A stretch of 64,000 nt of DNA, taken from NCBI GenBank assembly GCA_902729315.2, contig LR746272.1:1426001-1490000 (forward strand), read 5' to 3'. This stretch comes from Spirodela intermedia. Its lineage: Eukaryota; Streptophyta; Magnoliopsida; Alismatales; Araceae. Both the position numbers and the translations under genes were made by a program. This document shows, piece by piece, positions 11,064 to 22,694 of this stretch. How positions within the stretch are numbered: position 1 is the first letter of the stretch; each line of letters begins with the position of its first letter. The notes under the pieces are model-generated. The model saw nothing but the letters and a program-made list of their open reading frames with translations, did not search any database and was not told the DNA's origin.

Positions 11064-12397
11064 AGCTTCCGCTCTGAGCAGCAACAGACTAAAACCCCCT
11101 TTCTAACGAAGAAGATGCCCCTGAAAAAGGAGGAAAAAAAATCTCACCGAGACGACCAAGAATGGCTGAAGCAATGGCACCGACGAGCTCCTAATTATCT
11201 TATCGCAGCAGAAAAATCAGGTCTCTTTCTCTCTCTCTCTCTCTTCCTAGAGAGGATCAGATCACAGGGAGAAGCAGGAGATCGGGCAGGAACTCCGACA
11301 GCTTGGATTCCAATCAAATCCCAACAAGGGCGAGGGCGAGACAGAGATTTCCTCCCCGGAGAGACAACACGATCAAGAATCACAGCAGAGATTCGGAGAT
11401 CAAAATCAAGCAGCCTCCGTCAACACCGACGAGGCGGCGCGTGGCCCCTTCCCTTTCCCTTTCCATGGGACGAGGGGTTCCAGGTTTTCTCCTACAGTAG
11501 CCATGGGGGGTGGGGTAAAGAAGAAGATAAGATCGGAGCGAATACCAGGAATCCGATGCTAATCCCGCTGCAGAAAGAATCAGATCTCCTGGACCGGATG
11601 CAATTACTCCGGAGGACAGCAAGGAAATCAACATCCAAAGGACAGAAATCGCCACCCAATTCCTCTAATCCCCCGACTGAACTGAACTCAACAGTCCCAG
11701 CGATCTTCGCAGTTATAAGGGGGGCGTGTTCTTCGGCCGGATCCTTTCCGCCGTCGCAGCGCCGGAGCCAGGAAGAAGATGACCCTATTAAATACTTTTA
11801 TTTTTTTAGTTATGATCTTTATTACCAAACAGAGGAAATTCGAAGCTTGGGTTTAACCGCGGGTCATCTGACCGGCGGGGGAACACGGACAAGTTGACAC
11901 GCGGCGGGACATGTTAATGATGCTCTACAGCTGTTTCAGGAGACGCGTCCACGGTGAGTGCCCGGACGCCAGAAGCCGTGGGGACCGCAGACATTGTCCA
12001 CGTGGCATCATGTCGTTCGAGGCCGACAGAAATATCTTTAAATATTTTATTTTATCGAAATTTCAATTTCGGAAAAAGTCAGCTAGCTGCCCCCGACAGG
12101 TGGCGGGAAGCCCCCCGAGGTTCTCGGATAAGGCCGGAGCCGGCGCCCCCACCCCCTCGTGATGGTATTCTTTTAATTGGCCGAATTAAGGCAACGGAAG
12201 AAGAACGGATCACGGATCTATTTAACGGATCTCCAGAAATGGTAGAGGAGGGCCCACTGAAGGGTTTCGGGCCGGGCCCATCAAGCCCATCATAGTAGTC
12301 CCCCGCCAGCCCGGGGGAATATTCCCGCCGTCTTCCCATAAATGGCGAAGAAAAGCTTATCTCCTTGTATTATTCTGTGGCTCTAACCACACCCGAC

Positions 12398-12430
<33 letters not shown>

Positions 12431-13019
12431 TATTTCCTAATATGGGCTCTCCAGTGGAGGGATAAGTTAGTTAATCCTGGTCTGCAGCGTGTCGGTACTC
12501 CGAGAGGGAGGGATAGAGAGAGAGATTTTAAATGTAATATATATAATGGGTATAATAAATTTTGAGCGGGATTTTTTATTCCATTTGACTTTTGGAGAGG
12601 CGGGGCACTGGGAGAGGCGGTAAAATATCCGCAGGCACAAACTATTTAATTATTGGGGATGGGTGATCGTGGTGGGGCCGGCAGAAAAGGACAAAAGAGG
12701 CGTGGATGAAGGCCACTTTCACGGTCATCCAAACGACGAGTAAACTAATACAACTTGCCCGCCGTCCCACCTGGGCTTTTCTTTGATTAAAGAAAGAATA
12801 GGGGGTTTGGGCCCTGATGAAGCTGGGCCTTTAAATAATCTATCGGGCCATATTTACGGGCCGAGGAGGGGATATGGGCTCAATAACAGAAGAAAAGGGG
12901 GAAGGAGGTAGAGAGGGCTGGGTCACCCACTTTCTACACCCAGAGCAGTTCTGTACTTCTCCCCCGCCTCATCATAGATCTTCATCCTTTCGGCCGGCAG
13001 GAAGGGAGACAGAGGGAGA
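11064..13019. other. Divergent spacer between TPS6-like and KNATM-like genes
   Basis: No coding gene seen. The TPS leader side has a polypyrimidine stretch ending in an AG acceptor about 8 bp upstream of the ATG on the minus strand, suggesting a leader intron, and CT tracts at 11221-11253. A TATTTAATA-like element near 11788-11796 could serve TPS. Towards KNATM there are several GGGCC/TGGGC motifs between 12770 and 12890, site-II-like elements typical of plant promoters, and a TTTAAATA near 12830. Confidence 0.55.
12402..12430. repeat. (GA)n microsatellite
   Basis: About 14 GA units in the spacer between the divergent TPS and KNATM-like genes. Confidence 0.95.
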
Positions 13020-13705
13020 ATGGAGGGGAGCCCAACGGAGAAGAATAGGAAGAAGGGGGAGGAGGAGTTGAAAAGGGAGATCTCTTGCCACCCTATGTTC
13101 AGCCTAGTCAAGGAAGCCCATCTGAGCTGCTTGAAGGTCTGGTTCGTTGTTCGCTTCCTTTCTCGAGCACGGCCTCTCTGCATGGTCATGCATGTGTACC
13201 GACGGGGGATCTCACTCTCTTTCTCCTCTGATCAAAGGTCTTCTTCTCGTTCTCGGTTGAAATGGTGTATCAGGTTTGCTCCGGCGGCGAGGAGGCGGCG
13301 AATATCGCGCCAGGTATAGCCCAGAGATCGGTCGCTGCCGCCCCCGAGGACCTTTCCGAGCTGGACCTCTTCATGGTAGGAATCCTCCTTTTCCTCCTCC
13401 TTTGACCTGTTCATGACAACAATCCTCTCTTCTCCTTCTCCTGCTCCGACGATCCGTTCATGGTAACAATTATCCTCTTCCTCTTGCTCGAGAGGGCGGG
13501 GGGGAGCGCCAGGACCAGTCCCATGTAGCTCACGAGGTGATTCGTTCGTGTGCAGGAAGCGTACTACATGGCGTTGGTGGAGCTCTCTCTGGCAATTCAG
13601 AAGCCGCTGCAGGAAGCGGCGGCGTTCGCGGGGTGTATCTGCTACCTGCTCGACGACGTCTCCGCCGACGCGCCAGGCAGCGCGACGGCCAACCCAGCCG
13701 AGTAG
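13020..13705 (+). CDS. KNATM: KNATM-like MEINOX-only KNOX protein without homeodomain
   Basis: Three exons, 13020-13136, 13274-13375 and 13556-13705, all in phase 0 with GT-AG introns of 137 and 180 bp, encode 122 residues ending at a TAG. Residues 17-40 (LKREISCHPMFSLVKEAHLS then CLKV) match a KNOX1 half-domain. Residues 68-112 (ELDLFMEAYYMALVELSLAI, then KP, then EAAAFAG) match KNOX2, whose usual form reads ELDQFMEAY with a later KPFxEA. There is no ELK box or homeodomain; the frame stops 10 residues after the MEINOX region. That architecture is the one of Arabidopsis KNATM, which binds BELL-class TALE homeodomain partners and modulates leaf patterning. The alternative is a truncated class I KNOX copy, but both splice sites and frame are intact. 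Confidence 0.75.
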
Positions 13706-13949
13706 TACCCACCAAGCGTCTTTGCCGCGGGCGGCCGGCCTCCTCCTTCCTCGCCACGCTGAGATGGATTATCAGACGGCCTTCTCTCCCTACATCTACC
13801 ACCTCCTGCCATTGTAACCGGCCCTCTTATTCCCGAGTTTAACGAGGGTTTTGCGAGCCAAATCTCTAGAGCAACATCACAAGCTCACATGCTTAGAACT
13901 CATGAAGCATTCACCCGCAGAGACAAAGACGAGCAAATAGACGACGAGA

Positions 13950-13991
<42 letters not shown>

Positions 13992-14832
13992 TGAGTCAAG
14001 ACAGGAAGACAGACATACGGACGGGAAGCTGTTCATGGGCGGGGAGCGGAAGGGGAACAGTGGCACTGCTGCAGCGTCTGGGTTCTGCACTTGCGGCCCA
14101 GCTCATGTCTTCAGCTAGAAAACTTTTGTCGTGAGAACTCTCCTTGTCGGAGCCCGACAGGGAGAGGACCCCGGACCAGGCATATTTACTATCCCCGGAG
14201 CCCCGGAAGTCGCAGTAGAGGACGATAAAATAGAGAAAATAGATCCTCTCTCTCTCTCGCTCTCTCAGAACAGGGCGACTGACTGAGTCACATCACGCAC
14301 GGCACACTGCCAGACCTCGAGCAGAGGGGAAGCCCCGCGTGGGAATTCGGGTGGCGTAGTTCAGAGATAAAACTCGGTAAGATATGTTAGAACGTGAAGC
14401 TAAACCATTCTGGAGGATTTACGTCGTTCAGATAAGGAACTCTCACACCCACCAATCTCTCTCTCGCTAATCCATTCTGGATGGGAATCAATCTCTGAGT
14501 CTCTGCATCAAGGGTCGGCCAGAGCGGCATCAACAGGGTTTCTCTCCCAAGTCAAAGCGCAGAGGATGGCCCGAGATGGGGAATCAATCTGAAACCATTT
14601 ATTGCGAAATACTTCTTCATTGAAATCACTGTAGGCAACAGAAAGCACTGTTTTTTGTATCTACGAGTTCTCCCAGCTGCGTCCCGGACACACAACAAGA
14701 ACATGCTCATTCCACATAATTCATTATTGGGCATGAAAAGAAGCACGGCAGGGACCCCAAACGCGATCCGATCTTTATTGGGTCACGAGTGTGTGAGCCT
14801 CGTCGTCTGGCCGGACCAGCTGCGACGGGGAT
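13706..14832. other. Convergent spacer between KNATM-like gene and PYD1
   Basis: No gene supported. It holds the 3' ends of both flanking genes, a (GA)n microsatellite at 13943-13988 and a short CT run at 14248-14268. Confidence 0.6.
13943..13988. repeat. (GA)n microsatellite
   Basis: About 22 GA units with a single GGGC interruption. Confidence 0.95.
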
Positions 14833-17800
14833 TCAGTTCGAAACCATGCTCTCCGTCTCCTTCACGAAGCCGTCGCCAGTCCACTCCTTGTCCGACTGCA
14901 ACCCCTTCTTGATCGCCTTCCTCTGTTCAATGGCCTCCCTCTGCCGCCGCACCAGGTCGGTGTGGGTCGTGAAGTAAGGAAGGGAAGCACTGTGGGAACG
15001 AAATGGGAGACAAAACGTTGACGATGGGTTGCAGATTACTGATCAGGGAAGCAGCAGGATCGAAGATCTCACTCACCCTCTGAAATCTTCGATTGAGGAG
15101 AAGTTGTGCTTTCTCATGAAATCCTTCAGCTCGTCGCGGAGCTTCCTCACAAGGCCATACCCGTGCATCATCACGCCGGTGCACACCTGGGGGAGACGAT
15201 CAACGAAAGAAAGCAGAGGAAGAACGTATATGATCTTGTTGTCGTAATGGAAAAATACACACGTATTGATGGGTTATATTTTTATAATATTGCTCAAAAA
15301 TAATAATATTTCTCATGCGGGCATCGCACTTTAGAATGGATGCAGCTGAGAGCTCATGAATGCATCGAAACGTCAGGGTCTAATGTAGTTGACTTTAGGC
15401 AAAGAAAACAGGGCTTCAGGAATCCACAGGTCCACAAAGCAGGATGCGTGAATTACAAAAGCACTGAATACACTTCAATTTCCTCGATATTCTTAAAAAA
15501 AAATGAAACCTGTGGAGTATGTATGTATGTGTGCATGTTTATCTCTAATAAATATATATTTTAATGCATAAATTTCACGGCAAGAAACACCTGATAGTTT
15601 CGAAGAGATTATAATCCATAATAATCAAGCAGACGTGGGCATATACACGAAGTTATTGAAAAAGAAACGCCTAATAATTTTTGGAGATCGATCCATCATA
15701 ATTTTTACTCCCCAAGATCTATGCACTGGAATATAGAGGGGAAGTGCCAACCTGAACAGTGTTCGCTCCAAGAAGCAGGAATTCAACAGCGTCACTGCCT
15801 GTCTCAACCCCTCCAATACCAGAAAGGGAGTAGCCCTTGTCGCCAAACTCCGACTGCATCATTTTCGCTATTTGCATAACCTTTCCAAGGGCAATTGGAT
15901 GGACCGCCTTCGAAGAGTAGCCTCCAGGAGTAGAGTACCTGCTTTCAGTCAGATTATATACTCCATCGAGATATATATGAGCGACAAAAAGAATCAAAAT
16001 GTTGCGGTGCCGATGAAGAATTCTAACCCTTCAACACAAGGTTCTGGGCGTAAAGTTTCGAGATTGATCCCCATGACACTCATTATCGTGTTAATAGCGG
16101 CAACTCCCTCACATCCAGTCTTCAAAGCAACTCTGGCCGGCTAAAAGATAAAAAGTACCAAATAATTAAGCATAAATTAAACTCAATTACTTGATGGCAC
16201 AGTTTGGAGCTGGATGGTCAAGATGCATAAAAAAAATTCAGTCCAAAGACCCGTCAGGAAACCATGTTCTTGTGTTCAAATGGTTGAAAAAGTATGAAAA
16301 AATACATACTCTCCCCCTTGTTCTCTCCCAAGCTTCAGAAGCTTGGGCCTAGCTAATCCATTTTTGTGGGTCGTATTGTCTTATCAGGACTCACGTATCT
16401 CATCGCAATTCATCTCAATTCAGGGAGTTTTTTTTTTTCGCCGAAATCTCAGTCAAATATGAAAACAGCCCAAATGTTCCATCAGAAGGAAAAGAAAACG
16501 TCATGTAGATAATCATCCATTACATGATCAGGTTTGATATTACTGATTCCGAGAGGACCATCTCATTATAAAGATCAACTGAATAATCTCGCTGATCCAC
16601 AAACATCCAAATAAAACGAATATCAAAAATTGGAGAGAAGACTCAAGCTAGATTTCTTCAAAAATTCAACAAAGACCAAGTGGTTGGAGTCTGTTTGAGT
16701 TGATATAAAGTTGGATGAAAGCATCCTACTGAACTCGGAATTCAAAACCATCCGGAATCAAGTTCTAACGAATGGGCTTTACACTTGAATTTTGACAATC
16801 TGTCTTTTTCACAAGAAACTAGTGTCATAAAATATAAATTAAAATCTTGAAATTTGAATAAAAAATGGAGAATTAAGGAAATCACGAAAAATTTCAGATA
16901 ACGAGGAACAATTTCAGATAACATTGGGATAGGAAAAAAGCACTGAAACTTGCTAGTTGCTCGGTAGAGCTTTTTTACTCGAAAATACAAATAGGAGTAG
17001 CTTCATAACTATCAAAGGTTGTATAAGAGCATCACACGGATATCTCTAATACAGTTATGTACTCCTTTCATTTGTACATAAAAGTTTCATCATCAGTGAG
17101 CATTCTCCCATGGACTCGTTCAAGGGCATACACGTGTTCAATGATGCATACCTGTGTAATGTCAGTAACATTAGGAGTCATCTTAGCCCATACTGGGACG
17201 GTGGCCTTCTCATTTATCCACCCGCATACCTCCTCCAACAACGCACAATCCTGGCCGACTGCAGCACCCATCCTACGTTCTGGCATGCCATGAGGACAGG
17301 AAAAATTTATCTCGAGAGCATCCTGAAAGAAAATAAAATAATTAAATTTTATTAAATTAAATAAACGATGACATGATTGTATGTAACGTCAAGATTATAA
17401 GAAGAAGAGAACAGCATCTTACTACTCCTGTTTCCTCAACCCTCTCAATAAGTTCCTGCCAAGCAGATTTATTGTACTCTTCCATGATTGATGCAATAAG
17501 TATTCTGTCCGGGTACTCTTCTTTCAATCGCTTAAACTCACTCAACATGGTCTCAAGTGGTCGGTCACTGATGAGCTCAATATTCTCCCATCCAATAATT
17601 TCCCCTTTAGTTCCATTTGAACCCACTCGAAGCCGAGCATATCTTGGAGTTACATTCACAACCTTTGAGGCTTCTAGAGATACCTAGCATAATTGATTAA
17701 AAAGAAAGTTTAAAGAGTATAAAATCCGCCATGTCATACAATTTTTAGACCAGCAACAGTGACTAGGAACCAAAAGGACCATGAAATTTTGCGAAAAAAC

Positions 17801-19303
17801 TTAAAATATCTAATAATTAATAAATAAGCTTTTGTCGAAATGAAAAGAATACTACTTTTTAAGAAAATAAATAAAACGCTATCCATGAAACTAGAAAATA
17901 TGCAGCCAGCAAGCGCAGAAAAAAAATGCTTACTTTGAAACCATCAAAGAACTGTGAACATAATATAAAAAATTCCCCTTAATGTGAATTGAAAAGAAAA
18001 AAGACAAGCCACGTGAACCATAGTCCTAATCATGAGGCCTTCCAACCCTAAACAACTGTCTCCTAGTGTGGTCAGCAAAACTTTTCCCTTTCGTTTTCGA
18101 CGTGTTTTATATCATATACCACACCCACTTGCAGGTTGGCTCCGAGAAAAGTAATAATACTTTTTATTTGTTACCTCTACCATAACTGAAGCTGTTATAG
18201 AATCGAAGAAGGTTAAAAATCTTCAGGCATATGGTTTCAACCGGTGTGGCACGCACATTCGGTAGTCTACAATACATATGACTCGTTCAAATATGATGCG
18301 GGGAGTAGTATCTGTTCTTTTGCCCAAAACCAATTTTTCCCGTACTTCAATGTGATGATATCCATGCTCAGGGACATCCTCTGAACTAAGAAGCATAGCC
18401 TTGACTTCCTTACACCCAGTGGTTGAACGAAGCAACCAATTACCATACAAAGAGCATGAATACAAGTAGGATTGCACGAAGTTATGGATCATCCCCTCAA
18501 TCATCAGGGCAGCCGACACACAACAGTGTCTCCTGAAGTTTCAATTGTTTATGCACCTCGCTAAATAAATAAGTATTACAATCTGCAAAGAAGGTTCAGT
18601 CACTAGTCCATATCGGAAGTAGATATGTCAGAGAAATGAGTAAGGTAGTACATCTAAAAGGAAAATAAAAAATAGGAAAAAAACCATAATAGCTAAGAAG
18701 AATTTGATCAGTTGATTTTTTAAGGAGGATAAGACCTTATTTATCAGCCGCAGCCATGCGAAAAATGGAGCAGCGGCATATCGTAGATAACAATTACCCC
18801 TCCACACGCAGAATTGTCTCTAGCATTTATTTTTCTTTCTCGATTAGATGATGGATCTCATAAAATCCTACTGAAAAAGTATGTGCTCGACAGAATAAGA
18901 AACATCATGCTCTGTGTTCATCCCCTGGAAATTGGCGGCAACGACACGAAAGAAAGGAGAAAAGAAGAAGAGCCAGTACAGTCTTAGAGATGACGGCACC
19001 CCAGCCCTCGTCGAAGGCCCGCTTCATGACGGTGTAATTGGTCCCCGGAGGCCCCGAGCCAATTACGAAGGGGTTCGGCATCTGGAGCCCGTTGACCCTG
19101 ACACTGAGATCCGGCTCCACATTTCCGCCATCACCGCCCAACCCACCAAACCCAGATTCCCCCCGCACCGCAAAGCTTCCCCGATACCCACGCCGGAGCG
19201 GCGGAAGGATCTGCACCCTGCCCCGCCGACACGGCTGCGACTCCCCCGATGGCAGGCACACTCCGCCACCCGCGGCGTAGGACAGAGACATCGACAACGC
19301 CAT
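14833..19303 (-). CDS. PYD1: Dihydropyrimidine dehydrogenase (NADP+), plastid
   Basis: Catalyses the first step of pyrimidine breakdown, reducing uracil and thymine with NADPH. Seven exons: 19303-18980, 17683-17423, 17322-17152, 16140-16028, 15938-15752, 15186-15077 and 14989-14833, all GT-AG, phases consistent, 440 residues against about 426 in Arabidopsis. Residues 1-48 are serine/arginine/glycine-rich and look like a transit peptide. The FMN TIM barrel follows: NPFVIGSGPPGTNYTVMKRA, then NFSCPHGMPER with the catalytic cysteine at 204, TVPVWAKMTPNVTDIT, GGYSSKAVHPIAL, and GIGGVETGSDAVEFLLLGAN. The C-terminus ends TESMVSN. As in plants generally, only the domain equivalent to the C-terminal part of animal DPD is present. 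Intron 1 (1.3 kb) contains an unexplained 98-codon ORF. Confidence 0.96.
16327..16347. repeat. Perfect 10-bp palindrome in PYD1 intron 3
   Basis: CCCAAGCTTC and its exact reverse complement are separated by one base. This could be chance or a small hairpin; no function is evident. Confidence 0.9.
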
Positions 19304-19649
19304 AGTGGCCCCTCCCCAGACCCTCCGCTACCCAACAGCTATATGAGATCTTCTTCTCCACGACGAGGAGACGAAGCAGAGACCGACACAGGACGGAGCA
19401 GGTGGGAGGAGAAGGAGAGAGACGTTCGCTGTCAGCTAACCGAACACCGCTCGCAGAGATTCCTGTGCCTAACCATACGATGTGAAGATCTGCTTCTTTA
19501 CCAAAAAGCCCCTACGATGAAGCTCATATTACACATTTGCCCCTCGCACGTCCACCCCCTGCAGTGTCCATGTCTTATATTGTGGCTCAACAGGGTAAAT
19601 ATAATTTAGTTAAAGTTCACATTTTTCTTTTTCTCGGATAATTTTCAAG

Positions 19650-19650
<1 letters not shown>

Positions 19651-19684
<34 letters not shown>
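19651..19684. repeat. (TC)n microsatellite
   Basis: Seventeen TC units with no interruption. Confidence 0.95.
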
Positions 19685-19686
<2 letters not shown>

Positions 19687-20315
19687 ACCCTCTTGAACCC
19701 TAAATTTTAATAGAAAATCTCAAATCCTAGGAAAGCGTCTCTCCTTTTACTAACGAGGAGGAATGCTTATATTTAAATAAATTAAAAAAAAAATATTACA
19801 ATATTAATAGATGTTGAAAGAAAAGCTAATTGATGGGCCATCCAGTAGTAATTATATATTTCGCAAATAGGCTCTAAAGGCAAGAGTGAAACATAGAGGG
19901 GCTTAATTAAAAATCTACCAACTTAAGGATAGACAAATGATTCACGGAAAGGTACAAAAGAAATCAAACCAAAGTCAATGAGATGTTGACTTGGGACCTA
20001 GGCGATAGATTCATACGAACTGACAAATATTCGTTGACAAAATGCGATGCAGCCCCCCGTCCTTATCCATTCAAATGAGACGGAGCTTTCCCACTGGAAT
20101 AAAAAGCAGTCAATTCAACCGGACACTGAGAGACTGACTTACTGAGATAATAATCATTGACCATGAGAATTAGCTAGATGATAATCGTAGATTAATCATT
20201 AATACGGTCTCTAATCCTTGTCGTGGTTTCCAAGGAAATCGAAGTGGCCTCGGTCAAGAGTCAACGGTCTTGGGATGATTTTTTATCCCTAATTTATGTT
20301 CATTAAATGCGTCAA

Positions 20316-20322
20316 TATAAAT
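20316..20322 (+). promoter_or_regulatory. TATA box of first Kazal gene
   Basis: TATAAAT lies 86 bp upstream of the start codon. The matching place in unit B reads AGAAAAA, so the element is absent there. Confidence 0.5.
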
Positions 20323-20401
20323 GGAACTTCTCAACTGCTACAGAGCAGTGAACTTCAACCTCTCTGCGGTGGGGTGCCCGTCTCGACAACTCTCGCCAGC
20401 C

Positions 20402-20674
20402 ATGGCCGCCGCCGGTGCTCTCCGCCGGTCCTTCGTGCTCATGCTCGCCCTCGCCCTCTCCCTCTCCCTCTCCTCTCTGTACGTGGCGGAGAGCCTGAGC
20501 GGCGTCGTTCCCAACCTCTGCCACCTGCCCCTCCTCGCCCGCCCCCGCGACAACTGCAACATCCAGTGCCTCATCTACGACCCGGTCTGCGGCGTGAACG
20601 GCGTCACCTACGGCTGTGGCTGCCCGGAGGCCAACTGCTACGCCGTCCGCGTCGTCAAGCTCGGCGCTTGCTAA
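20402..20674 (+). CDS. Secreted Kazal-type serine protease inhibitor, copy 1
   Basis: This single-exon gene encodes 90 residues. The start MAAAGALRRSF was chosen over the in-frame ATG at 20321 because the latter is out of frame in the paralogue and overlaps the likely core promoter. Residues 1-35 form a signal peptide with a long leucine/alanine/serine core. The mature part contains eight cysteines, and the Kazal core is CLIYDPVCGVNGVTYGCGC followed by PEANC and a C-terminal KLGAC. Plant Kazal proteins of this kind inhibit subtilisin-like or trypsin-like proteases, mostly outside the cell; the target cannot be read from the sequence. It is paralogous to the gene at 22695, differing mainly in signal length and in LLARPRD against RRARPRN before the second cysteine. 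Confidence 0.88.
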   Translation: MAAAGALRRSFVLMLALALSLSLSSLYVAESLSGVVPNLCHLPLLARPRDNCNIQCLIYDPVCGVNGVTYGCGCPEANCYAVRVVKLGAC

Positions 20675-21462
20675 GACACGGCGAGCCCGTCGAACAGTCC
20701 GCTGCAGAGATACGGAAGGAGACTTGTCACTGCGTTTCTCGCCGTCGTCTAGCTCTCTCTCTCTCTTTCTATGTGTCTATCTATCTACCTATCTCTATCT
20801 TCTCTATCTTGTCGAGATCTCTCGTCTGCGTCAGAGGTGTGCCCGTGGCAAAAGACGTCATCTTTGAAGGGGGTCAGTTGCATATTTGCCCTGTTTCTTA
20901 GCAATCATATAAGGAAAGTAGTCCGGTAAACCGTTTTTTTATGTATACCCTTTTCAGTTTATCCAAGTAAGATAAACATAATAATAAAAAATAACGTTTT
21001 GAATGTGTATTATTCTAATTATATCTCTTATGAGTCTACTTGTGCTTTTTTAGTAAAAAGACTTTAGCATTTTGAGCGCCCCTACGAGTCAACTTATTAC
21101 TTTTTCTTTTCACGCTAATACAATTGCAATGTGACGAATTTTATATAAAATGATTCAAGTAGATATTAAAAACTTGTAAACTTAATTATAATTTCTTGAA
21201 TTCTTACGACTGTTGATGTATAAGATTTTGGAAAATGGTTTTTTTATGTATTACTCCCCATGAATTAAATCAATTACTAAGAAGACCCTCGTATATTTCA
21301 ATTGTATGAAAAACTCACAATAAACTTTGTCTTTTTCATTCTTGGTCCTTGTGTAAGAATTTTGTCAAAATCAATGTTGGGTTAATTCTTAACCACAAAT
21401 GAGAAAGATAATATTACCCTCATACCCACCATCATGGTTGTCCATCTCTATCTCTCTATGTC

Positions 21463-21464
<2 letters not shown>

Positions 21465-21532
<68 letters not shown>
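21465..21532. repeat. (CT)n microsatellite
   Basis: Over 60 bp of TC repeats in the Kazal 3' spacer; unit B has its own CT-rich counterpart at 23721-23815. Confidence 0.95.
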
Positions 21533-21534
<2 letters not shown>

Positions 21535-22141
21535 GATATCTCCATTCCCTCCAATCGACCTTCCATTGTCATCCCCTCAAACAATGATTACAACAGATAT
21601 TGCTCAAAAGGACTCGTGAGGTTGGCCCCTCCCTCACTCTCTCTCTCTCTCTCTCTCGCCATGATGTCACTCCCATACTAAATTATTATCATGTAACATA
21701 GTATTGGGTAAATAATAATAATATTTTATGGAAATAAAGAGAATAATAGTTGATAAAGAGTTAGGGATATAAGTGAAAAGACAATGGGTTTATTTATAAA
21801 TAGGCCGATTCATTTATAAATTTATATCTATGATAATCCATATTAAATTAAATAACATTATCATCATATTCACTAATATATTTGCTAAATATTTAAATGC
21901 ATAAGATTATATTATTTTTTTCGTCTACATAAAAATATCTTTTTAATGCGTCCACAAAGTCAACTCTCAAGATAGCTGATCAACCTAGTGGCCATAGAAA
22001 ATGTAGCCATGTTGAGAAACTCTCAAGACACCACACCGTTTTGTAGGCGATGTTGTGGCGTTTCTTCTCTCTCTCTCTCTCTCTAGCTCCTCCCGTTCTT
22101 CCCCTTCTCTGCCAGCGGCCCAGCCCGGCCCGACAGAGGAC

Positions 22142-22430
22142 TTTAGCCACCGATTGTGCTGGCCGTTGCCGTAACATTAGGCAATTTCATGCCGCCAATC
22201 TTCGATCAGTACCACCTGCTTCGTTACTCTCCGTTGGAGAAAATAGTTTTTATTTATTTATTATAATTTATTCCTTTTACTGGGCATTTCCTTACTATTA
22301 ATTATTTATCTGTTTCTTTTTGTTTACGCGATCTATCCATTCTCGATGGCATCTGTAGCGCTTGACTTGTCCGCATCAGCTTTCGCTTGCCATCCATGGC
22401 GAATTTTTCTTCGTGCAGAAGAAAAAAACA
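22142..22430 (+). pseudogene. Remnant of a duplicated heat-shock-factor gene (intron only)
   Basis: About 290 bp align with the HSF intron at about 25380-25645, including CACCGATTGTGCTGGCC, TTAGGCAATTTCATGC and CTCGATGGCATCTGTAGCGC. Immediately before it, 22000-22140 matches the HSF upstream region around 24430-24685. The intervening 690 bp, which in the intact copy contains exon 1 (24832-25155), is missing, so this copy cannot encode a DNA-binding domain. Confidence 0.85.
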
Positions 22431-22694
22431 GCTGCTTCTCTGAACCCAATCGGGAAAGGGCTAACGAGGCTATGGATTTCCATGAACCTACGCGCAAAGA
22501 TTCTTCCCATCCTTATCCCCTCAAGAAAATCGAAGTGGCCTCGGCCAAGAGTCAACGGTCTTGGAACTATTTTTTCTCCCTAATTTATGTTCATTAAGTG
22601 CGTCAAGAAAAATGGGACTTCCCAACTGCTACAAAGCAGTGAACTTTCTCCGCGGTGGGGTGCCCGTGCCTCGTCCCGAGAACTCTCGCCAGCC

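Larger units (their letters stand above)
19304..20401. other. Divergent spacer between PYD1 and the first Kazal gene
   Basis: It includes the PYD1 promoter side (no clear TATA box), a (TC)n microsatellite at 19651-19684 and, from about 20215, the left edge of a tandem duplication that also occurs at 22508. Confidence 0.6.
20215..22430. repeat. Tandem duplication, unit A (Kazal gene plus decayed HSF 5' part)
   Basis: The unit resembles 22508-25645 over its whole length: promoter, Kazal coding sequence, 3' spacer with AT-rich and (CT)n stretches, HSF promoter stretch and part of the HSF intron. At the Kazal start codons the offset is 2293 bp. The end of the unit is colinear with the middle of the HSF intron, so the duplication endpoint lay inside that gene. 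Confidence 0.85.
20675..22694. other. Spacer downstream of Kazal copy 1
   Basis: It has an AT-rich 3' region, long (CT)n tracts (about 21465-21532 and 21634-21658), then HSF-derived sequence (22000-22430) and the start of unit B. No intact gene apart from the HSF remnant. Confidence 0.7.

Noticed and set aside
11064-11084. Upstream in-frame start of the TPS gene
   Set aside because: It adds MLLRAEA before the conserved MVSRSYSNLL start and is probably interrupted by a leader-intron acceptor.
20321-20401. In-frame N-terminal extension of Kazal copy 1
   Set aside because: The equivalent ATG in copy 2 is out of frame, and the extension lacks a signal-like sequence ahead of the real signal peptide.
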